Origin: Terriglobales bacterium
GTDB lineage: Bacteria > Acidobacteriota > Terriglobia > Terriglobales > Acidobacteriaceae
Reading direction: 5' to 3'
DNA length: 48,802 nucleotides
NCBI GenBank assembly: GCA_035543055.1
Contig: DATKKJ010000135.1
Location: forward strand, 1-48,802
In this document: positions 1 through 8,572 of the stretch, piece by piece
Numbering within the stretch: position 1 is the stretch's first letter
Layout: each line of letters begins with the position of its first letter
The notes under the pieces: generated by a model
Told to the model about the DNA's origin: nothing
The model's database searches: none
Seen by the model: only the letters and a program-made list of their open reading frames with translations
Program-made: the position numbers and the translations under genes

Positions 1-1669
1 GGTGGTCGCCGACCACAAAGGTACGGCGGATACCGGGCACGGAAGCAAAACGCTGCTCGATGCGCTGTGGGGCAATGGTCTGGCCGCGGCTGTTCTTGTA
101 GATGTCCTTTACGCGATCGATGATCTCCAGATGGCCCCCGGAGTGCACGGTGAAGACATCTCCGGTAGACAGCCAGTAATCCTGGTTGGCACCGAGGGCA
201 GCCAGCGAGCCAGGGGCAGCATCTTCGTCGAGATAACGAGCCACGTACGGGCCAGCGATCTGGAGCTCATGCTGGGGTGTGAACCGGAGGCGCATGCCCG
301 GTAGTGGCACCCCAACACTACCGTCGACATACTCGCCGGGTGGCGTCATGGTGATCCCGCCGGTGGCTTCCGTCATCCCGAATCCGCTACAGAGGTCCAC
401 CCCGTGCCGCTGAAAAAACCGGAAGACCAGGGGATCCAGGAAGCCAGCGGCCGATACTCCCCAACGCAGGCGATCACCGACGGTTTTGCGAAAGGCGGCG
501 CGTTGCGCAGCAGCCTCGGCCTCAGAATCCATGGCCTCGAGACAGTGCTCACGGATCTGCGCCCAGCGCGCCGGCACGCCGATCAAACCCGTCGGACGCA
601 CCTGTCCCAGTGCTGTGACCAACCTCTCGGCGCTCGGACTGCTGGCGAACACGTACGTGCCCCCCCAGTAGATAGCGCCGAGCATCTCGAAAAAGCGCCC
701 GAAGGTATGGAACAGTGGCAGGTAGCAGAACAACACCTCGTTCCGCCCAACCGACGGCAGCGCGGCCGCCCGCGCGAATCTTTTCGCGACCAGGCTGTAC
801 TGGCTGAACACCACTCCCTTTGGCCGTCCTGTGCTGCCGGAAGTGAACATCACAGTCGCCGGTGCAAACAGATCGCTGGCGCGCGAGGCAAGCCGCGCGA
901 AGATGGCTGTAAGATCGACGCGCGCGGCAGCGTGTCGGAGCGGGGTCACCTCAAGCCCTCGTACGGTGGTGTTCGTGGTCCGATTCCCGGTGCGGAACAC
1001 CTTGAAGTCGCGTCCAAGGATCGCTCGAACTTCGGACAGTCGCGCGAGCCGTTCATCGCTGTCAGTTACAACGATGTCGATAGCGAGCCGCCGAAAGATC
1101 CAGGCGAGCGTCTCAGCGTCGAAATGAACGTCCAGTGGCGATACCAGGATACCGTAGAGCAGACACGCGAGGTCCGTACAAGCGCTGTCAATGCTGTTAT
1201 CGCAGAGGATCGCAACCCGTGGTTCTTTCAGGGTAGATTGGAGAAAGACACCGGCGAGAGTTCGCGTGTACCAGGCTACCTGGGCGTAAGTGGATGCTGG
1301 GTTCGCCTCGCGCGAGTCGTGGAAAAGGACGCGCTCCGGGTGCACCGCAACCCGCTGCTGAAGCATGGTCAGCAGCGAGTATCCGGAATGCTCGATAGCG
1401 CGAAATGCCAGGTCTGCCCAGTGTTCCCGGCTTTGGCGGTCCGCCAAACACTCAAGGAAATCGGGAACGCCGGTCGAGTAAAGCCAGTCGTGCCAGGTTT
1501 TGGGTCCGGTGTCGTCCGGAGCTTCAGGGGCAAGTTGTTGCTCGACGACCGCCAGCAGGTCAAGGGCAGCCGCTCTCGCAGATACACTCCCTGGCTGCTC
1601 GCGGCGCCATGCGGACAGTGCGGTGCCTACATCGGCGAGTGCTGCTTCGGTACCGAACGTTTGTTTCAC
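1..1669 (-). CDS. AMP-forming acyl-CoA synthetase (long-chain fatty acid-CoA ligase-like), 3' end outside window
   Basis: Partial gene; about 556 codons are visible and the C-terminus lies beyond base 1. Reading leftward, the frame carries the P-loop TSGSTGRPKG (coded near 800-850), the YWGGTYVFASSP region, GFGMTEATGG (adenylate-binding motif) and, near the edge, LSTGDVF...IIDRVKDIYKNSRG, the hinge of ANL-superfamily enzymes. Such enzymes activate a carboxylic acid as acyl-AMP and transfer it to CoA. The reading frame opens at a TGA at 1681-1679, and the first usable start is GTG at 1669 (V-K-Q-T-F-G-T-E). It follows the CoA-transferase by 62 bases on the same strand, so the two probably form one acyl-CoA unit. 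The acyl chain length cannot be told; the overall layout is nearer to long-chain ligases than to acetyl-CoA synthetase. Confidence 0.88.
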   Translation of the reverse strand, partial: MKQTFGTEAALADVGTALSAWRREQPGSVSARAAALDLLAVVEQQLAPEAPDDTGPKTWHDWLYSTGVPDFLECLADRQSREHWADLAFRAIEHSGYSLLTMLQQRVAVHPERVLFHDSREANPASTYAQVAWYTRTLAGVFLQSTLKEPRVAILCDNSIDSACTDLACLLYGILVSPLDVHFDAETLAWIFRRLAIDIVVTDSDERLARLSEVRAILGRDFKVFRTGNRTTNTTVRGLEVTPLRHAAARVDLTAIFARLASRASDLFAPATVMFTSGSTGRPKGVVFSQYSLVAKRFARAAALPSVGRNEVLFCYLPLFHTFGRFFEMLGAIYWGGTYVFASSPSAERLVTALGQVRPTGLIGVPARWAQIREHCLEAMDSEAEAAAQRAAFRKTVGDRLRWGVSAAGFLDPLVFRFFQRHGVDLCSGFGMTEATGGITMTPPGEYVDGSVGVPLPGMRLRFTPQHELQIAGPYVARYLDEDAAPGSLAALGANQDYWLSTGDVFTVHSGGHLEIIDRVKDIYKNSRGQTIAPQRIEQRFASVPGIRRTFVVGDH

Positions 1670-1731
1670 GGAACGTTCGCATCAGGATCGGCTGTGCGAG
1701 GCCGCCGTTACCAGGCGAGTCACGCAGCATC

Positions 1732-3273
1732 CTACGGTTCAGTGTCCGGTTTCATCCGGCCACTGCGAAGGTAGCGGTTGTGCCAGCCGAGGCTCTCGGA
1801 CGGTAGGTGTGGCGTGTGTTTGCCGTACGACATGCGCTCGGCGCGCTGGACGTAATCCGATAGCAACGGACGGTAGTCGGGATGGGCGCATTTGTCGATG
1901 ACCAGCTTGGCGCGTTGCCGGGGCGAGAGGCCGCGGAGATCGGCCAGACCCTGCTCGGTCACGACCACGGCGACGTCGTGCTCGGTGTGGTCGACGTGGG
2001 AGACCATCGGCACGATGGTCGAGATCTGTCCGCTCTGCGCCAACGACGGCGCCATGAAGATCGAAAGATAGCCGTTGCGGGCGAAGTCGCCCGAGCCGCC
2101 GATGCCGTTCTGAATGCGCGATCCCATAATGTGCGTGGAATTGATGTTGCCGTAAATATCGGCTTCGATCATCCCGTTCATCGCGATCACTCCGAGTCGG
2201 CGGATGATCTCCGGGTGGTTGGAAATCTCCTGCGTGCGCAGGACGATCTGTTTGCGGAAGCTGGCCATATCACGGTTCACTTCGGCCAGCACCTCGGGGC
2301 TGAGAGAGAACGCGGTTGCGGAAGCGCAGGTCAGCTTGCCGCTGCGCAAGAGTTGGATCATGCCATCCTGGATGACCTCGGTATAGGAAGTCAGGTTTTC
2401 GAACGGCGCCTGCTGTAGCCCGAACAGCACCGCGTTGGCGATGTTGCCTACGCCCGACTGAATGGGCAGCAGCGACGGTGGTATGCGGCCTTTCTGGACT
2501 TCGTGCTCGAGGAACTCCAGGATGTGGCCGGCGATCTGTTGCGATGCCTTGTCGGGCGTCTTGAAGGCGCTATTGCGGTCGGGCGAATTGGTGATGACCA
2601 CGCCAACGATCTTTTCGAGAGGAACCTTGAAATAGGGGATCCCGATGCGCTGGCCAGGGCTGGTAAGCGGGATGGGCTGGCGATTCGGTGGAGGCTGCAG
2701 GCCGTAATAAATGTCGTGCATGCCCTCGAGTTCGGCAGGCTGCCACTCATTGACCTCGACAATGACTTTTTCCGCCTGCTCGATCCAAGTCTTGTTGTTG
2801 CCGACGGATGAGCTCGGGATCAGGCGGCCATCCTCCAGGATGGCAGTGGCCTCGATCAACGCCCAGTCCATCTTGCCGAGAAAGCCGTACTCCACGTACT
2901 GCGCCACGTGGCTGAGGTGGATGTCCATGTAATCCATCTCCCCGGCGTTGATCCGCTTGCGGGTCTCGGGATCCGATTGGTAGGGCAGGCGGAGGTGGAT
3001 GCCGCCTGCCATGGCAAGCGCGCCATCGAGTTCTGGGCCCGTGGATGCTCCGGTAAAAATGTTCACCTGAAACTTATGGCCGCGGAGGTTGGCGTCGGCA
3101 ATGCAGCGCGCCAGCGCTAGAGGTACCGCTTTGGGATACCCCGAGCCGGTGAAGCCGCTCATCCCGATGCTCGTGCCGGACTGGATGAGACCAGCGGCTT
3201 CATCAGCGCTCATGATGCGATGGGAAATGGTGGGATTCAGTACGCGGGAGGAGGTCGCTGGAGCAGTCGCCAT
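1732..3273 (-). CDS. Class I CoA-transferase (acetyl-CoA hydrolase / succinate:acetate CoA-transferase family)
   Basis: 513 aa, full length for the Cat1/AarC-like family, which moves CoA between short-chain acids (typically acetyl-CoA and succinate) through a glutamyl-CoA intermediate. The segment TSYTEVIQDGM carries the expected catalytic glutamate. The glycine-rich stretches GMSGFTGSGYPK (about residues 38-49), QSGVGNIANAV and GIGGSGDFARNG (C-terminal CoA-binding half) match the family. The ATG at 3273 is the first in-frame start that covers the N-terminal domain. The gene is monocistronic or first in a unit with the acyl-CoA ligase. A perfect CRP-type operator lies about 50 bases upstream. 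Succinyl, propionyl or acetyl specificity cannot be told from sequence alone. Confidence 0.92.
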   Translation of the reverse strand: MATAPATSSRVLNPTISHRIMSADEAAGLIQSGTSIGMSGFTGSGYPKAVPLALARCIADANLRGHKFQVNIFTGASTGPELDGALAMAGGIHLRLPYQSDPETRKRINAGEMDYMDIHLSHVAQYVEYGFLGKMDWALIEATAILEDGRLIPSSSVGNNKTWIEQAEKVIVEVNEWQPAELEGMHDIYYGLQPPPNRQPIPLTSPGQRIGIPYFKVPLEKIVGVVITNSPDRNSAFKTPDKASQQIAGHILEFLEHEVQKGRIPPSLLPIQSGVGNIANAVLFGLQQAPFENLTSYTEVIQDGMIQLLRSGKLTCASATAFSLSPEVLAEVNRDMASFRKQIVLRTQEISNHPEIIRRLGVIAMNGMIEADIYGNINSTHIMGSRIQNGIGGSGDFARNGYLSIFMAPSLAQSGQISTIVPMVSHVDHTEHDVAVVVTEQGLADLRGLSPRQRAKLVIDKCAHPDYRPLLSDYVQRAERMSYGKHTPHLPSESLGWHNRYLRSGRMKPDTEP

Positions 3274-3317
3274 GACAAAGCCCTCTACCTATGGTCACAC
3301 TCCGCAGCCAGTCCCGA

Positions 3318-3333
3318 TGTGAGTAGGGTCACA
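3318..3333. promoter_or_regulatory. CRP/FNR-family operator (TGTGA-N6-TCACA)
   Basis: A perfect TGTGA-GTAGGG-TCACA dyad, identical to the CRP consensus half-sites with the canonical 6-base spacer. Its centre is about 52 bases upstream of the CoA-transferase ATG. A further half-site GTCACA lies at 3294-3299. The divergent VWFA gene starts about 195 bases away, so the CoA-transferase is the more likely target. The DNA pattern is seen; binding by a CRP-like regulator is inferred. Confidence 0.55.
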
Positions 3334-3527
3334 TTCCGTTGTGTCCTGGGGAGGCAGATCGCCTCAGCGGCTTCAATCTCTAACGAGATCGGCCGGGGTA
3401 TTCCCAAAATGGGCTGCACCTAAAAAATGGGCAAACTCGGCTCGAATTTTCTTGCCCCGCCGCCCGCCTGATTGTCATCTGAACACAACAGTTTTTGAGG
3501 TCTGCTGAAGCGACATAGGGGGGTGAG

Positions 3528-4592
3528 ATGCCTGGCTACGCGTTGATTCGCGCTATCTTGTGTTGTTTAACGCGGGAGGTCTTCTTACGCCGTATCCCGC
3601 CGCGGTTGAACGTGACGTTGACGCTCAATCTCCTCGGCCTGGTGTGGCTGGTATGCACCCTCCCCGTCTACGCTCAAGACAGCAGCGATGTCCATGTGAG
3701 CCCGAGCGTGCCCGCGAAGAACACTAACCCAGCTCCGGATCCTTCGCTCAATACGCATACTAAGTCATTGCGCCGCGATGTCGAGCTGGTCATGGTGCCG
3801 GTCACGGTCACCGATCCGATGGGACAGTTCGTCCTCGGGCTGGACAAGGAAAATTTTGAAGTCCATGAGGGTAAGCACAAACAGGTGCTGCGCTATTTTT
3901 TTTCCGAGGATGCCCCTGTCTCGGTCGGCATCATTTTCGATATGAGCCGCAGCATGAAAAATAAGTTCGACAAGGCAAAAGAGGCCGTGATCCAGTTCAT
4001 GCAGACGGCCAATCCCGCGGACGAATTCTTCGTGATCGGCTTTTCCGATCGCCCCAAACTTCTCGCCGCCTTCACGAGTTCGGTCGACCAAGTCCAAAAT
4101 CAGCTCGTTTTCACCGCGCCCGGTGGCATGACTTCGCTTCTGGATGCGATTGCCATGGGGATGGACTTCATGAATCATGCTAGCCGCCAACGCAAGGCTC
4201 TGCTCATCATCTCCGATGGTGGCGACAACCACAGCCGCTACACCGAAAGTGAGATCAAATCTGCGGTTGAGGAATCAGACATCCAGCTTTTTGCGATCGG
4301 CATATTCGATGCTGCCCCGCTCACTCCCGAAGAACGCGACGGCCCGGCCTTGCTCAGCGGGCTAACAAACATCACTGGCGGAACCACTTTTTTCCTGAAG
4401 AGTCCGGCGGAACTGCCGGACGTGGCCACCAAGATCAGCAGTCAGCTTCGACAGCAGTATGTTCTCGCCTTCGCTCCTCTTGAAAAGCGCAACGACGGGA
4501 AATGGCATAGGATCAGAGTCAAGCTCACCGCGCCTAGAGGGTTTCCCCCGCTTACCGTCCATGCCAAACAGGGCTACTATGCGCACGAATAG
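3528..4592 (+). CDS. Secreted VWFA-related protein (acidobacterial type)
   Basis: 354 aa. The N-terminus has a basic stretch, then a hydrophobic segment (about residues 27-47) and a likely signal peptidase site after VYA (49). A von Willebrand factor A domain follows from about residue 86: the MIDAS loop DMSRS (138-142, D-x-S-x-S) is intact, followed by GGMTSLLDAI and LIISDGGDNHSR. The start LRRDVELVMVPVTVTDPMGQFVLGLDKENFEV matches the VWFA-related family expanded in Acidobacteriota (established knowledge). Such proteins probably bind divalent metal and act in protein contacts outside the cytoplasm; the partner is unknown. The ATG follows a purine-rich GGGGGGTGAG. An internal start nearer the hydrophobic segment is possible. 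Confidence 0.88.
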   Translation: MPGYALIRAILCCLTREVFLRRIPPRLNVTLTLNLLGLVWLVCTLPVYAQDSSDVHVSPSVPAKNTNPAPDPSLNTHTKSLRRDVELVMVPVTVTDPMGQFVLGLDKENFEVHEGKHKQVLRYFFSEDAPVSVGIIFDMSRSMKNKFDKAKEAVIQFMQTANPADEFFVIGFSDRPKLLAAFTSSVDQVQNQLVFTAPGGMTSLLDAIAMGMDFMNHASRQRKALLIISDGGDNHSRYTESEIKSAVEESDIQLFAIGIFDAAPLTPEERDGPALLSGLTNITGGTTFFLKSPAELPDVATKISSQLRQQYVLAFAPLEKRNDGKWHRIRVKLTAPRGFPPLTVHAKQGYYAHE

Positions 4593-4768
4593 CGCCGCTT
4601 TCCGGTCGTGTGACACCCAGCCCTTGACGGAACTTTTCTGAAATCTGTATCAGCGATTGCTCCCAGGCCGGTAGCGCGAGTAAGGTAACAGTCGATCACC
4701 CTGCACGCCACGGGTTCATTTGGCACGGCCCACCAAGGTAACAAGACTGGCCACATGCCCGACTACGC

Positions 4769-5560
4769 ATGTCTGCACGACTCAGGGAAAAGGTTGCCGT
4801 AATCACCGGCGCTTCGATGGGGATCGGCGAGGCGTTGGCGCGATTGTTCGTCGAGGAAGGTGCGACCGTCGCTCTGGCCTCGCGTGACGAGCCACGCCTG
4901 GAGGCAGCCCGCGCGCGTATCGGCCACGTTGACCGCACCTTGGCGGTGGCCTGCGATGTATGTAACCGCGAAGACATCGAGCGCGTGCTCTCGCTGACGT
5001 TGCGCAATTTCGGTGGCGTCGATATCTGGATCAATAATGCCGGTTGTGGCATGCACGATTCGGTCGAGGCGATGGACCGCGATGCCTGCCGGCGGATGTT
5101 CGAGACCAACTTCTTCGCCGCCATTGACGCCATGCAATTGGCAATTCCGGTCATGAGGCGCCAAGGCGGGGGCACGATCATCAACATTTCCAGTGTCGCG
5201 GGACACATTCCGGTGCCGTTCCAGGGTGCGTACAGCGCGACGAAGTTCGCTCTCAACGCCATCAGCAAAGCGGCGCGGATGGAATTGGTGGGGAGCGGCG
5301 TGCATGTGATGACCGTTTGCCCGGGATACATTGCCACCGATTTCCGCGCCCACCGGATCCTCGGGCGCGACCAGCGTCATTTAGACGATCAGCGCCGCGG
5401 CGCCACGGCCGAATCGGTGGCCACGGACATTCTCGCGGCATACTTGAAGGGCAAACGGGAAATCTACAGCCCCTGGTACTACTGGTTCGCTGCCAAGCTA
5501 TACGGAGTAGCCCCGCAAGTGGTGGAGTGGGCGCTTTCGAGGCGGATCAACAACCCCTAG
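4769..5560 (+). CDS. Short-chain dehydrogenase/reductase (SDR family)
   Basis: 263 aa, typical for a classical SDR. Visible motifs are the Rossmann glycine motif TGASMGIG (about residues 14-21), NNAG (about 91), the catalytic Ser in INISSVAG and YSATK with the catalytic Tyr/Lys. PGYIATDF follows the active site as in NAD(P)-dependent oxidoreductases. The C-terminal tail (SPWYYWFAAKLYGVAPQVVEWALSR) is amphipathic or hydrophobic and may touch the membrane. The substrate cannot be predicted. It stands alone between unrelated genes; the start has no strong Shine-Dalgarno sequence. Confidence 0.9.
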   Translation: MSARLREKVAVITGASMGIGEALARLFVEEGATVALASRDEPRLEAARARIGHVDRTLAVACDVCNREDIERVLSLTLRNFGGVDIWINNAGCGMHDSVEAMDRDACRRMFETNFFAAIDAMQLAIPVMRRQGGGTIINISSVAGHIPVPFQGAYSATKFALNAISKAARMELVGSGVHVMTVCPGYIATDFRAHRILGRDQRHLDDQRRGATAESVATDILAAYLKGKREIYSPWYYWFAAKLYGVAPQVVEWALSRRINNP

Positions 5561-5703
5561 GCGTATGGTCGCACGATGGCGCGGTTCGGGTCGGATGCTC
5601 GTCCCAGTTCGGAACAATGTTTTGGAAAAATCGCATTCTGTTGCGATGAACTGGAATCCCTAAGGTAGTCTCACGCATCTCTACGCTTCTTTAGGGGTGG
5701 GCG

Positions 5704-6207
5704 ATGGGTGCGGACACAAAAGGGCGGATGCTGGGTGTCGTCCTTCTGGGAATCCTTGTCAGTGTTGTCGTAAAGAACACAGCTTCGGGCCTGGTCTATT
5801 CCTACGCGAGCGAGCGCTGGCCTCGCACAACAGCGCAAGTTGTCGATTCAGAGGTGTATCACGACGGCACGGCCGTCCCACCTCGATGGGAGCCTGCGGT
5901 GGTCTACCAGTACAAGGTCAGCGATCAGACCTTCACGTCCGGCAGGGTGCGCTTCCTCATGCCCCCGATCTACCGTCGTGAAGAGGCGACGCACATCGCC
6001 GAATCCTACAAGGTCGGGCGTGTGGTCCGGGTCGCTTACGATCCTGCCGATCCCAGGGAGAGCGTGTTGGAGCCAGGCCCGCCGTCTGGCACACTGAAGG
6101 AAATCTTGATTGTGCTGTTTCTTATTAGCCTAACCGGTTACATTTATTACGAAATCCATCATCCCGAGCGCCGAATCCTGCTACGGACTAAGAGTTCAAG
6201 CCGGTAA
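5704..6207 (+). CDS. DUF3592-type membrane protein
   Basis: 167 aa with two membrane segments (about residues 9-30 and 133-150) flanking a beta-rich extracytoplasmic part. The core W-P-R-T-TAQVVDSEVY...AVVYQYKVSDQTFTSGRV...YKVGRVVRVAYDPADPRESVLEPG follows the pattern of DUF3592 (conserved Y-x-Y, a glycine before the VAYDP motif, and a closing 'svLepG'). The function of the family is unknown. AGGGGTGG upstream is a good ribosome-binding site for the ATG. It stands alone, with 480 bases free of convincing genes downstream. Confidence 0.8.
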   Translation: MGADTKGRMLGVVLLGILVSVVVKNTASGLVYSYASERWPRTTAQVVDSEVYHDGTAVPPRWEPAVVYQYKVSDQTFTSGRVRFLMPPIYRREEATHIAESYKVGRVVRVAYDPADPRESVLEPGPPSGTLKEILIVLFLISLTGYIYYEIHHPERRILLRTKSSSR

Positions 6208-6688
6208 GTGCCGTAGTTTCAATGGCTTTGTAAGGGATGCCCGTTGTCGAATGCCCAAATTAGGATACTGCAGGGGGCACCAGGCCTTCGGGAACTCGCA
6301 GGTGTTCCTACCGCGTCCGATCAAGCGCTCAGGCCCGTTACAGCGCACGGTGATCGCAATCTCTGCCAAAAGTGTCGCAACCTAAAGGGACTTTCGCGGC
6401 CCACGCGCGTCGGTGGGGCTTGGGGCTGTGACTCAAAAACGTCGTTCCTGGGATGCTGGTTGCCTGAAGAGAGCCGAAGGCGATGAGGGTGCAGCTGAGC
6501 TACCTCGCCCCCGCATCACTGGTGATTTAGGTTATCGAAACCATCCGGTTTAATCGCTAACACTGATGCCGGAAGCACAAAGTTGTCCCGTTTTGGCATA
6601 GCCGCCCCGATCTAGGCTGCTGACACGACTTGTCGTCGCTCGAACTGCAGGAACATTGTTAAGATGTTCGCACCGGGTGAGGACGTTG
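6208..6688. other. Intergenic stretch without a convincing gene
   Basis: About 480 bases. A TTG-initiated frame at 6244-6486 would give 80 aa, but the peptide shows no domain, signal or coding character. A GAGG purine run lies a few bases upstream of the ATG at 6689 of the following EEP-family gene. Nothing else is recognised. Confidence 0.5.
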
Positions 6689-7673
6689 ATGCAACTCAGC
6701 AAGTCAGCTATCACGCTCGTCTCGACTTCAACATCAACATCGGACCTGTCTACCAGCAAACGATTTCCGCGGATCGCCCTGCGTTGCGGTGTGCTGCTGC
6801 TGCTACTCACCTTTGCGGCGCAGGCACAGGAGACCGATGGCCTGCAAGAGATCGAGACCGGCAGCTTTACACCTTCCGCTCCTGTCGTCAAACCCTCTGG
6901 TCCCAATACGGGTCGTGGTGTGGAACATCGAGCGTGGGTCACAACTGCAACGTGTAATCGATTTTCTGGTCGAAGCAAAACCTGACTTGGTCCTGCTGCA
7001 GGAAGTGGACCTGAACGCTCGCCGAACCCACCATCTGGATGTTGCCCGCGAGATCGCCGAGAAGCTGCATATGAACTACGTTCTCGGGCGCGCGTTTCAG
7101 GAGCTGACGCAGGGCTCGCGCACATCGCCCGCATACCATGGGCAGACGACACTGTCTCGCTGGCCGCTGCCGAATCCTCGTGTCATACGCTTCCACGAGC
7201 AATCAAAGTTCTGGCGGCCACGTTGGTTTGTTCCGCAGATGGACGCGTTTCAGCGGCGTGCCGGCGGCCGCATGGCTCTCTTCTGCGATGTGAACGTTGC
7301 AGGACAGACGCTTGTCGCATACAACCTCCACCTGGAGAGCCGCGGAAACGATGACTTGCGGCGCTCGCAGCTTATGGAAGTCCTGGACGATAGCCGTAGC
7401 TACGGCTCAGGGGTGCCGCTGGTCGTCGCGGGTGACATGAACTTCGACGTGTCGCAGGGCGATGCACCGGTGCGCATACGCAATGCACGGTTCCGAAACG
7501 CATTTGGAGATGGTGCGCACACGCCGACGGCGCCATCGTCTTTCTTTCATCACGGTCGCCCGATCGACTGGATCCTGATGGGCGGTCCGGCCGCGGGCAG
7601 CGATCCTCGCGTTTACGGGGCCGTCTCGGCGTCTGACAATTTTCCTCTATCGATCAACTTGGCATTCGAGTAG
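6689..7673 (+). pseudogene. Exported endonuclease/exonuclease/phosphatase (EEP) family protein, interrupted by a frameshift
   Basis: The N-terminal part (from ATG 6689) has a long S/T-rich lead and then a signal-like segment RIALRCGVLLLLLTFAAQAQ. The catalytic domain lies in another frame: IRVVVWNIERGS, then LVLLQEVDL (metal-binding Glu), YNLHLESRG, LVVAGDMNFD (catalytic Asp/Asn) and a final PIDWILMGG...SDNFPLSINL (Asp/His end region; the last motif reads SDNFPL rather than the common SDHxP). The two parts join only if one extra base is removed somewhere near 6890-6905; the span is 985 bases, one more than a multiple of three. The family hydrolyses phosphodiesters or phosphomonoesters. Either the gene is broken or the read has a one-base error. 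A shorter GTG-initiated protein starting inside the second frame would lack the signal peptide. Confidence 0.72.
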
Positions 7674-7995
7674 CTGGCGGAGCCTGTCCCGCGAGTAGGC
7701 ATGCTTAATGGTGGCTCTTGCCACGGACGAGTTCGAGGCGAAAAAGCCTTCCTTTGGTCAGGGAGCGGAAGCGCGCAGAGCACTCCGGATTTACACCGCT
7801 GCCGTGAAGGAATGCGCCCTCTCTCATGTCATCACCTCTCTCCCGACTGCCACGATTCTCTCGCCGTTCGTGACGGGCTTGGTCACCGCAACGGCAAGCA
7901 ATGCAGCGTCATCCTCTAAATGGTTTCGGCAGAATGTGCCAATTCGGGGAAGGGCGCGTAGGAGTACCAGGTCTTCGGCGGAATTCGGAACTGCC
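7674..7995. other. Intergenic stretch between convergent genes
   Basis: About 320 bases between the EEP gene and the leftward gene ending at 7996. A rightward open frame (7708-8526) crosses it but encodes a low-quality peptide that is antisense to the gene at 7996-8418. No clear hairpin or other signal was recognised. Confidence 0.4.
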
Positions 7996-8418
7996 TTACC
8001 CTCCGGTGCCGCCCATATCGCCGTCGCCGCCGCCCGGCCCCTGCTCGCATGGCTTCGCTGCGTCCTTCTTCTTGTCCTCTGTGCTCTTCTGTTCATCACC
8101 GGTCTTGGGCGCAGCCTTTTCGCAATCGGGACTCTTTGCCTGATCCTTCTTGTCTTCGCCTTTGGACGAGTCCTTGTCACGGCCGGCGCCGTTGGACTTG
8201 TCCTGTTGCTGATCGGCACTCTTCTCCTGAGTGGCGGCAGAGTTGTCGGCGCGCAGTGCAGACCACTCAGCCTCCGTAAGGGCGAAGACCTTGGCGCTGC
8301 GGGGTTCCGGGGAAGGACTGAAAACGGGAAGTATGCGCCCGACCGCCACCCGCGTCCAACTGAGGGCGAACAGTACCAGGGTAAGAATGCGACTCAGAAA
8401 ACCTTTGACCTTGCGCAT
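7996..8418 (-). CDS. Hypothetical membrane-anchored or exported low-complexity protein
   Basis: 140 aa, unrecognised. The N-terminus MRKVKGFLSRILTLVLFALSW is a classical signal or anchor: basic residues, then about 15 hydrophobic ones. A short ordered patch KVFALTEAEWSALRA follows (about residues 43-57), then a tail rich in Lys, Asp, Glu and Gln (DKSNGAGRDKDSSKGEDKKDQ) and a glycine-rich end. The composition is what an exported disordered linker would show, and is more protein-like than the longer opposite-strand frame. It is divergent from the PP-loop gene (start at 8573). Confidence 0.55.
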   Translation of the reverse strand: MRKVKGFLSRILTLVLFALSWTRVAVGRILPVFSPSPEPRSAKVFALTEAEWSALRADNSAATQEKSADQQQDKSNGAGRDKDSSKGEDKKDQAKSPDCEKAAPKTGDEQKSTEDKKKDAAKPCEQGPGGGDGDMGGTGG

Positions 8419-8559
8419 GTTGGAATACCGCCCGAGAATGCGTTCGAAGCAGGCGCAATCCTCTATTACAAAAAGCTATCACTTCTGCCGCGGGCCCGCT
8501 GTGACGTGGGACGACACTGCACGTGACGCGAGGCACAGTCCGGCGTGCGGACCGAAAGC

Positions 8560-8565
8560 TATAAT
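8560..8565 (+). promoter_or_regulatory. -10 element TATAAT placed for a leaderless start
   Basis: A perfect TATAAT ends 7 bases before the ATG at 8573. With the usual distance from -10 to transcription start, the mRNA would begin at or within a base or two of the ATG. No Shine-Dalgarno sequence and no good -35 are visible. Confidence 0.5.
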
Positions 8566-8572
8566 CCCGCTC

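Noticed and set aside
404-1774. Rightward open frame of 456 codons
   Set aside because: It is antisense to the acyl-CoA synthetase, whose leftward frame carries clear AMP-binding motifs; the rightward peptide is Arg/Gly/Ser-rich and has no domain.
6244-6486. Rightward open frame of 80 codons with TTG start
   Set aside because: No domain, no ribosome-binding site and unusual composition.
7708-8526. Rightward open frame of 272 codons
   Set aside because: Opposite to the gene at 7996-8418; the peptide has no recognisable domain, and its hydrophobic stretches are explained by the antisense of the Lys/Asp-rich region.
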